Assembly: GCA_016197185.1 (NCBI GenBank)
Contig: JACPWH010000168.1
Span: 1 to 39,226, forward strand
Direction of reading: 5' to 3'
From: Ignavibacteriota bacterium
GTDB lineage: Bacteria > Bacteroidota > Ignavibacteria > Kapaibacteriales > UBA961
Length of the DNA stretch: 39,226 bases
The translations under genes and the position numbers were made by a program. The notes under the pieces are model-generated. The model searched no databases. It was not told the origin of the DNA and was given only the letters and a program-made list of their open reading frames with translations. How positions within the stretch are numbered: the first letter of the stretch is position 1; each line of letters starts with the position of its first letter. Shown piece by piece: positions 33,726 to 39,226 of the stretch.

Positions 33726-33801
33726 TCATACAACATATGCTTAAGTGATTGAGGTCACCTGAAGACTTTCTACATAAATATTTCCACAAAGGTTTAAACA
33801 C

Positions 33802-34485
33802 ATGAAAAGATTTTTTTTAACACTACTTGTTTACTATGCATCCATTTCATTCTCATATGCACAGCAAATAGACCCTACTTTTGGTCTTGAATCACTCAAT
33901 CAAGCAGCAGCAGCAAAAAACGCTGAGCAAAAGGCTGCATTTGAAGCAGAACAAAACCGACAAATGAATACTCTCAACAATTCTTTAGTCACCAAATCTG
34001 CAAATAATACGATAACTACTAACCAAGATAAAATCAAATGGATAACAATCGAAGAAGCAGAAAAACTCAATAAAAAAGAACCCCGTAAAATTATCGTGGA
34101 TGTCTATACCGACTGGTGCGGGTGGTGTAAAAAAATGGATGCAAGTACATTCACTAATCCGGTAATTGTGAAATATATAAACGAAAAATTCTACGCTGTT
34201 AAATTCAACGCTGAAACTAAAGATACACTGCGCTTTAATGGGAATACATATTCTTACGTTCCCGAATACAAAGCGAATGAATTTGCGGTTTCACTACTGA
34301 ACGGGCAAATGTCCTACCCTACTACAGTCTATTTGAATGAAAAGTTTGAAGTATTGTCTCCCGTACCCGGATTCTTGAAACCTATAATGCTCGAAAAGAT
34401 TTTAAAATATTTCGGTGAGAACTCTCAAGCTACCATGAAATGGGAGGATTTTCAAAAGACTTTTGTTGGTGAGATAACGGAATAA
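33802..34485 (+). CDS. Exported thioredoxin-like protein with CGWC motif
   Basis: This 227-residue protein has a signal peptide (residues 1-20, MKRFFLTLLVYYASISFSYA, then QQ). An alanine- and glutamine-rich linker follows (about 35-75), then a thioredoxin-fold domain (about 80-210). The redox site is Cys106-Gly-Trp-Cys109 in DVYTDWCGWCKKMDASTF. SYPTTVYLNEKFEVL carries the cis-proline of the fold. The pattern is that of the thioredoxin_7/DUF255-like branch that uses CGWC. It would act as a thiol oxidoreductase in the periplasm, possibly reducing or repairing exported proteins. Its partner is unknown. A terminator follows about 100 bp after its stop. Confidence 0.88.
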   Translation: MKRFFLTLLVYYASISFSYAQQIDPTFGLESLNQAAAAKNAEQKAAFEAEQNRQMNTLNNSLVTKSANNTITTNQDKIKWITIEEAEKLNKKEPRKIIVDVYTDWCGWCKKMDASTFTNPVIVKYINEKFYAVKFNAETKDTLRFNGNTYSYVPEYKANEFAVSLLNGQMSYPTTVYLNEKFEVLSPVPGFLKPIMLEKILKYFGENSQATMKWEDFQKTFVGEITE

Positions 34486-34580
34486 TAGGACTCCCCTTAT
34501 TCCTCTTAGTAAGCAGCATCAGAGGTTCTATTCCGGTCGTTGCTATAATATTTCTATCCTAATTAGTAGTATCTCTAATG

Positions 34581-34607
34581 AGAGGCGCATTATTTAGATG
34601 CGCCTCT
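34581..34607 (+). terminator. Terminator after the thioredoxin-like gene
   Basis: AGAGGCGCAT (34581-34590) and ATGCGCCTCT (34598-34607) form a perfect 10-bp stem with a 7-nt loop, followed by a T-rich ATTTCGTTTATTT tail on the plus strand. Confidence 0.75.
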
Positions 34608-35080
34608 ATTTCGTTTATTTAGAAACTGTACTATAAAAGTCACGTCAGGCGTTTACCACATACATTATCATATAAACCAAGTTATGGTGCTTGTTATTAC
34701 AACTGTATTTCTAATTATACCCTTAGAAGGGTAACCTGTTTACAATAGCAAGCCATATCAAAATTAATTTTTAACGTATCATTTACACAACGAGAGACCA
34801 CCGACATGACCTAAATTTTTCACGCTCACAATGAATCCGAAGGATTCAAATATTTATAGAAGTGGCAAAACAAAGACTCTCTATAGGGTCGAATAATCAT
34901 GAGAAATACACTTTCTATAAACATTTAATCCTGTCGGGATTATCCCTCCATTAGATACCACAATCTTAAACTCCAAATTTCTTACGCTGATATTTCAAAT
35001 TCGCTTTTATAACTAAACGAGATAATTACCGTCCTCCCTTAACTTAATAATGGGGCTTTTTATTTTATACTATACATAAA
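34608..35080. other. Intergenic spacer
   Basis: About 470 bp between the terminators of two converging genes. No gene is seen. The repeat pair at 34833-34941 is the only structure recognised. Confidence 0.6.
34833..34941. repeat. Inverted pair of AATCCnGAnGGATT..TTTATAGAA repeats
   Basis: GAATCCGAAGGATTCAAATA continuing TTTATAGAA (34833-34861) is mirrored by TTCTATAAACATTTAATCCT continuing GTCGGGATT (34913-34941). Each arm also carries its own small hairpin (AATCC facing GGATT). A spacer of about 50 bp lies between them. Units like this are, to my recollection, common intergenic repeats in Bacteroidota-related genomes. Confidence 0.7.
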
Positions 35081-35120
35081 AAAAGTGAGAATGTGCAATT
35101 GATGCAACATCCTCACTTTT
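35081..35120 (-). terminator. Terminator of the four-TM membrane protein gene
   Basis: AAAAGTGAGAATGT-GCA (35081-35097) pairs with TGCAACATCCTCACTTTT (35103-35120) with one mismatch and one bulge. On the minus strand it is followed by a run of seven or more Ts. It lies about 35 bp after the stop codon at 35155. Confidence 0.75.
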
Positions 35121-35154
35121 AATTTCTCTACGATTCGGTTTATAAACAGGAAAC

Positions 35155-36468
35155 TTATTTTGACCCGGTACCCATACCTTTATTCAAAGCAGTCATCACA
35201 ATTCTTCCCAATTCATTTGCAATTTCACCATTCAGGTTATTCGGATTAGATAGGAATTCAGTAACCGCTTGGTTCACTTTTGTTTTGATTAAATCTGAAT
35301 TACCTTCTACTAATGCAACCGACATTTTGTGCATATCTTTCGATACATCCTCAAGAGTATCTAATTGATTGCGGCTTGCATCTTCCATTTTCTTGAGCAT
35401 TCTATCCATGCGTTCTTCTTCTTCTGTATAAACAAGAGTAAACGCAAGCAAAGCAAGCATCGAACCTTCGAGGAAGATAGCACCCAAAATCAATGACGGA
35501 CGCGTAGGAGGAATAAATTTCAAACCACGAATACCAATCACGATAATAAGAATAGCAGCCCCGAAATACGCAAGCCCTGTAACATTGTTTGAGTATTTTT
35601 CTGTGAAGTGATGTGACATATAAAGGCGCAATCCTCTCAAGAATTTCAAACGATTGCGTGTATAGGACTGTGCTTCTTTCGTGTCAATGATTTCTTTCAT
35701 CACAAAATCAGAGAAGAATTCTTTAATTCTAAGATATAATACTTCATTACGAAATTCAACTATATCAGTATTATCATCAAACATATTGCTAAATTTAATT
35801 CCTTGCTTACCTGTTACGTCTTCTTCAGGTTCTGTTCTGTCCCAAACATATCTAAATACTTTCGCAACATGCTCTCGATCCATACCTTCAAGTTGGTTTT
35901 CGTTGTTGGTAAGAACCTCGATAATCTCATTATTAAATCCGGTTTGAAGACGAATTTTCGATTTAGTATGGACAATTTCTCTATCTACTTTGAAAGCCAT
36001 AAATCCGATAGCAGAAGGGAAAATCAAGGTAAGGAGCATTGATATACATCCTCCGAAAACCAATGCAAGAATTGAAAAACCCAAAATTGGTTGGAGAACA
36101 ATTGCCTCTTCGCCTAATTTAGGTGCTTTCACAATCCATTCATCGCCTTTTTTGGAGTAACCGTCCCTTGATTCAGTACGGGGGTTATTGGTAAAGTCGA
36201 ATATGTATTCAGTATTGATAACACCTTTTAAAGCTCCGCCTTTTTGAAACTTTCCGGCTTCTTGTCCGGGCATCGCAATTACACCGTCAAAATGCCCTAT
36301 TTCTTTTTCTCCTTCCGGCTTGAAAAGTGCTACAACAGCACCTTCTACAGCTCTCGGGATTATAAAACTATAGAATACATACGATACCGAAACCAATAAA
36401 CCCAATAGCACTAAGTAATGTTGCAAGCCATGTTTATAGGTATGTCTTTTTGCATCTTTGGGAGCCAT
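35155..36468 (-). CDS. Uncharacterised four-helix membrane protein with coiled-coil tail
   Basis: This 437-residue protein has predicted membrane segments at about 17-38, 126-158, 297-314 and 324-347. Between the first two is a soluble, probably periplasmic domain (about 40-120, with GHFDGVIAMPGQEAGKF). Between the second and third is a cytoplasmic region (about 160-295). After the last membrane helix comes an amphipathic coiled-coil stretch (EEEERMDRMLKKMEDASRNQ, about 348-385) and a helical end. I recognise no family. The two distant membrane pairs with cytoplasmic bulk and a coiled coil are loosely reminiscent of sensor or motor-stator-like proteins, but no diagnostic motif supports that. 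It is monocistronic, divergent from the lat leader region, with its own terminator. Confidence 0.7.
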   Translation of the reverse strand: MAPKDAKRHTYKHGLQHYLVLLGLLVSVSYVFYSFIIPRAVEGAVVALFKPEGEKEIGHFDGVIAMPGQEAGKFQKGGALKGVINTEYIFDFTNNPRTESRDGYSKKGDEWIVKAPKLGEEAIVLQPILGFSILALVFGGCISMLLTLIFPSAIGFMAFKVDREIVHTKSKIRLQTGFNNEIIEVLTNNENQLEGMDREHVAKVFRYVWDRTEPEEDVTGKQGIKFSNMFDDNTDIVEFRNEVLYLRIKEFFSDFVMKEIIDTKEAQSYTRNRLKFLRGLRLYMSHHFTEKYSNNVTGLAYFGAAILIIVIGIRGLKFIPPTRPSLILGAIFLEGSMLALLAFTLVYTEEEERMDRMLKKMEDASRNQLDTLEDVSKDMHKMSVALVEGNSDLIKTKVNQAVTEFLSNPNNLNGEIANELGRIVMTALNKGMGTGSK

Positions 36469-36646
36469 TATGCTGTTCTCCGGAATAATTATAACAAAAT
36501 TGTTGATGTTAAGTACTGCAAGTTATCATATCGGACGAAATTGAACAAATATTTTCTTTTATTTTGAAATATTTCTTCAAAAAATTCACTCTACATAAAA
36601 GCTTTAAAAAAGTATATGAATGAAGTAATCATACGGCAATTTTTTG

Positions 36647-36654
36647 TAATTTTG
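36647..36654 (+). promoter_or_regulatory. Candidate -7 box (TAATTTTG) upstream of the lat leader
   Basis: TAATTTTG followed by TAG matches TAnnTTTG. It ends 7 bp before ATG 36662, so transcription would begin almost at that ATG and the short leader frame would be leaderless or nearly so. No convincing -33 element is visible. Confidence 0.5.
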
Positions 36655-36661
36655 TAGTGTT

Positions 36662-36811
36662 ATGAGAAATAAAACCCTAACTGCATCGCCTTCGCTTTCT
36701 TCGCATGGAACTATCCGTGGAGGATCGTTTTTAAGTGGGTTAAAATTGAAGAAGGCTCTTCTTGCCTGCCTTCACCGTTCTTCTGCTGTCCCCGCAATAG
36801 TTTCCCCGTAA
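36662..36811 (+). CDS. Putative 49-residue leader peptide upstream of lat
   Basis: ATG 36662 to TAA 36809-36811 encodes 49 residues: MRNKTLTASPSLSSHGTIRG, then GSFLSGLKLKKALLACLHRS and SAVPAIVSP. It is rich in Ser (9), Leu and Lys/Arg, and has no family I recognise. A promoter-like box ends 7 bp before it. Its stop codon falls inside a hairpin followed by six Ts. This promoter, short ORF and terminator layout directly ahead of an amino-acid metabolism gene is what a translation-coupled attenuator looks like. A small standalone peptide gene or chance frame is also possible. Confidence 0.4.
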   Translation: MRNKTLTASPSLSSHGTIRGGSFLSGLKLKKALLACLHRSSAVPAIVSP

Positions 36812-36821
36812 ACTATTTTTT
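36796..36821 (+). terminator. Putative attenuator/terminator hairpin ahead of lat
   Basis: AATAGTTT (36796-36803) and AAACTATT (36810-36817) form an 8-bp stem with loop CCCCGT. A T run at 36816-36821 follows. The stem is A/T-rich, so it is a modest terminator. It overlaps the stop codon of the 49-residue frame and lies about 140 bp before the lat start. Confidence 0.5.
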
Positions 36822-36958
36822 GACGAGCATTCACTGTATTGTCGTATCAGACTCAATTCTTGCACTGTTAAGACAGATTTTTTCTTCTGACCTTACATAC
36901 TGTGCAGAATGAGATTCTTCTTAGCATTCTAAACTTAAACTTTCAAAGGAATTTCTCT

Positions 36959-38302
36959 ATGTCATCTCTAACTTACAAACCACGCTATTCCGTACTTCCG
37001 GAAGATGTACTCTCAGAACTCAACACCCGTATGCTTGTGGACGGATTTGATTATGTTTTAGATTTAGCCGGAAGCAATGCAGCCAATCTGATAGACGCAC
37101 GCACAGGTAATCGTTATCTCGATTTTTTTACCTGTTTTGCGTCCACTCCTGTTGGGATGAACCATCCGGCAATGATAAAGCCTGATTTTTTGGACTACCT
37201 TGGGCGAATAGCTGTCAACAAACCCTCCAATTCCGATATTTATTCAGAAGCAATGGCTACTTTTGTAAAAACGTTCTTTACTGTTGCCGTTCCGTCTGAA
37301 TTCAAATATGGTTTCTTTGTAGAAGGTGGCGCACTCGCAATCGAGAATGCTCTCAAAGTTGCCTTTGATTGGAAAGTCCGTAAAAACTTTGCAAAAGGGT
37401 ATATTGCCGAACGAGGTCATCAAATTTTACATTTTGCCAGAGCTTTCCACGGTAGAACAGGCTATACAATGTCTCTTACCAATACAGACCCCACTAAAAC
37501 TAATTTGTATCCTAAATTCAAGTGGCCAAGAGTTCACAATCCCTCTATAAAATTTCCTTTGGATGAAAATAATCTTGCTCAAGTAATTGCCGAAGAGCAA
37601 CTGTCTATCGCCCAAATCAAACAGGCATTCATTGATAACCGCGATGATATTGCTGCCATTATCATAGAACCAATTCAAGGTGAAGGGGGCGACAACCATT
37701 TCCGTCCTGAATTCTTTGCAGAGCTACGCAAACTTGCAGATGAGAACGAAGCACTGCTGATATTTGATGAAGTACAAACAGGAGTCGGATTAACAGGCTC
37801 AATGTGGGTACATCAACAATTCGGCACAACTCCCGATATTATGGCATTCGGCAAGAAAATGCAGGTTTGCGGCATTGTTGTTACAGATAGAATTGACGAT
37901 ATTCCAAACAATGTATTTCATACTTCAAGCAGAATCAACTCCACATGGGGAGGTAATTTAGTAGATATGGTTCGAGCAACGAAGTATCTTGAAATTATCG
38001 AAGAAGAACAATTATTATCTCATGTTCAACGCGCCGGACACTTGCTCCAAAGTCACTTTAGCAAATTAACAGCCGAATTCCCTACTATTATTTCAAATGC
38101 CCGTGGACGAGGACTATTTGCAGCATTCGACCTCCCAAATGCGGATTATCGGAAAGCATTTCTATCTAAGTGTTTTGAGAAAGGGTTGATAATTCTCGGA
38201 TGTGGCGAACGTTCTGTTCGTTTCCGTCCTGCGCTTAATCTGACTGATGAGAACTTGCATGAAGGTATGGGGATAATTCATTCAGCTTTGGAAGGGATGT
38301 AA
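36959..38302 (+). CDS. lat: L-lysine 6-aminotransferase
   Basis: The 447-residue class III PLP aminotransferase matches the Lat family. It transfers the epsilon-amino group of lysine to 2-oxoglutarate, giving allysine (which cyclises to piperideine-6-carboxylate) and glutamate, an entry step of lysine degradation. Signatures: FTCFASTPVGMNHP, FVEGGALAIENALKVAFDWK, the AFHGRTGYT segment, EPIQGEGGDNHF, ALLIFDEVQTGVGLTGSMW, and the Schiff-base lysine in FGKKMQVCG at residue 300, the position used by the mycobacterial enzyme. The frame extends upstream to a GTG at 36902. ATG 36959 has AAAGGA nine bases upstream and the usual family length, so I prefer it. A leader module precedes it. Confidence 0.93.
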   Translation: MSSLTYKPRYSVLPEDVLSELNTRMLVDGFDYVLDLAGSNAANLIDARTGNRYLDFFTCFASTPVGMNHPAMIKPDFLDYLGRIAVNKPSNSDIYSEAMATFVKTFFTVAVPSEFKYGFFVEGGALAIENALKVAFDWKVRKNFAKGYIAERGHQILHFARAFHGRTGYTMSLTNTDPTKTNLYPKFKWPRVHNPSIKFPLDENNLAQVIAEEQLSIAQIKQAFIDNRDDIAAIIIEPIQGEGGDNHFRPEFFAELRKLADENEALLIFDEVQTGVGLTGSMWVHQQFGTTPDIMAFGKKMQVCGIVVTDRIDDIPNNVFHTSSRINSTWGGNLVDMVRATKYLEIIEEEQLLSHVQRAGHLLQSHFSKLTAEFPTIISNARGRGLFAAFDLPNADYRKAFLSKCFEKGLIILGCGERSVRFRPALNLTDENLHEGMGIIHSALEGM

Positions 38303-38336
38303 GCGGTAGAACTTAATGTAATAACTCTAAATAATT

Positions 38337-39226
38337 ATGCCTCATTTCCTCCGCTCCCTCATTTCATCGCTCTACCTCACCAACCGCTTCTTTGCGGTTA
38401 TGGGTGGATTGTTTTTCCTTTTCGGGATTTCATTCCCTTTTCCGGCTCTCTTACCTGTAGGGAAAGGTCTTTTGGCAATAGGAGCTACATTGGTAACAAT
38501 CGAAATGTTTGCGCTGTATCGAATAAAAGAAGGGATTCATGCAAAGCGAAACACACCGGATAAGCTCTCGAACGGAGATCAAAACGATATTACCATTACC
38601 CTCGAAAATCACTATACATTCCCTGTAAAATTAACAGTCATCGACGAAATTCCTTTTCAATTTCAGGTGCGTGATTCAAATGCAGATGTGTCACTTCAAC
38701 CTGCAGAACAAAACATACTTCAATATTCACTACATCCGACCAAGCGAGGGGAATATAGTTTTGGTGCTGTGAATGTGTTTGTATCTTCGCCATTAGGGCT
38801 TGCCCGCAGGAGGTTCAGATTTTCACAGCATGCAGTTGTACCGGTCTATCCATCCTATATTCAACTTCGCAAGTATGAACTGCTTGCCATTAGCAACCGT
38901 CTTACAGACGCAGGAATCAAGCAAATCCGTAGAATAGGGCAATCTATGGAGTTTGAGCACATTCGCCGCTATGTGAGTGGTGACGACTACCGTTTAGTGA
39001 ATTGGAAGGCATCAGCACGAACAGGAGATTTAATGGTAAATAATTTTACTGACGAGAAAGCCCAGCACGTCTATTCTGTAATTGACAAAGGACGTGTGAT
39101 GAAAATGCCGTTTGAAGGAATGAGTTTGCTTGATTATGCGATTAATTCATCGTTGATACTCTCCAATGTCGCGATATTAAAACAGGATAAAGCCGGAATT
39201 ATTACATTTGCAAACAAAATCGGTTC
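38337..39226 (+). CDS. DUF58-family protein, partial (runs off right edge)
   Basis: From ATG 38337 the frame is open for 296 codons to the window edge. Two membrane segments lie near residues 18-34 and 40-58. A beta-sandwich-like part follows (PVKLTVIDEIPFQFQVRDSN, GEYSFGAVNVFVSSPLGLAR). The DUF58 core is at about 200-225 (EFEHIRRYVSGDDYRLVNWK, then ASARTGDLMV). The vWA-like end expected for the family lies outside the window. DUF58 proteins usually sit with a MoxR-type AAA+ ATPase and transglutaminase-like or vWA genes and are thought to work in maturation of envelope or metal-dependent proteins. The neighbours to the right are not visible. It follows lat by 34 bp and may be co-transcribed. 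Confidence 0.9.
   Translation, partial: MPHFLRSLISSLYLTNRFFAVMGGLFFLFGISFPFPALLPVGKGLLAIGATLVTIEMFALYRIKEGIHAKRNTPDKLSNGDQNDITITLENHYTFPVKLTVIDEIPFQFQVRDSNADVSLQPAEQNILQYSLHPTKRGEYSFGAVNVFVSSPLGLARRRFRFSQHAVVPVYPSYIQLRKYELLAISNRLTDAGIKQIRRIGQSMEFEHIRRYVSGDDYRLVNWKASARTGDLMVNNFTDEKAQHVYSVIDKGRVMKMPFEGMSLLDYAINSSLILSNVAILKQDKAGIITFANKIG

Noticed and set aside
1-39226. CRISPR arrays, tRNA or rRNA genes, transposases, prophage genes
   Set aside because: I looked for regularly spaced direct repeats, tRNA-like cloverleafs and IS or phage protein motifs on both strands and saw none I could support by eye.

Overview
The window looks like chromosomal DNA from the Bacteroidota/Chlorobiota side of the FCB group, most like Kapabacteria or Ignavibacteria-type lineages. 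This rests on the giant type IX secretion (T9SS) outer-membrane protein SprA, a secreted protein with a T9SS type A sorting tail, weak Shine-Dalgarno signals with TAnnTTTG-like -7 boxes, moderate-to-low GC, and many intergenic palindromes. No rRNA, tRNA, CRISPR array, intact transposase or phage gene was seen.

Layout. Positions 1-668 hold the start of an arylsulfotransferase-like gene interrupted by an in-frame TGA. Positions 1284-4773 are a compact minus-strand operon: ECF sigma factor, membrane anti-sigma-like protein, exported DUF4097 protein, and an outer-membrane protein followed by a strong terminator. Positions 5204-6900 hold a decayed GNAT acetyltransferase and a class I/II aminotransferase carrying an odd GC-rich patch where conserved motifs should be. 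Positions 6930-9551 encode two exported proteins: a T9SS cargo and a cysteine-rich protein. Positions 9783-15036 are minus-strand housekeeping genes: gatA with a small acidic protein, two TatA-type proteins around a DinB-family protein, purS-purQ, and an exported glutathione peroxidase. A tandem amidohydrolase (15327-18419) is divergent from a YifB/ComM ATPase (18602-20152). Then come lipA and sprA on the minus strand and maf on the plus strand.

Positions 29205-30279 are AT-rich and gene-poor. After them lie a YfhO-type polytopic membrane protein, an AT-rich orphan with PIN-like ends, and an exported thioredoxin-like protein, then another repeat-bearing spacer. A four-TM membrane protein of unknown function diverges from a lysine 6-aminotransferase gene (lat). 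Upstream of lat is a small promoter-ORF-terminator module that could be an attenuator. A DUF58 gene runs off the right edge.

Together the genes show heavy investment in the cell envelope and protein export (T9SS, Tat, ECF signalling, several signal-peptide proteins), interleaved with core metabolism (purines, lipoate, tRNA amidation, lysine catabolism). The least ordinary signals are the lat leader module, the GC-rich patch in the aminotransferase, several families of paired inverted repeats between genes, and the PIN-like orphan.
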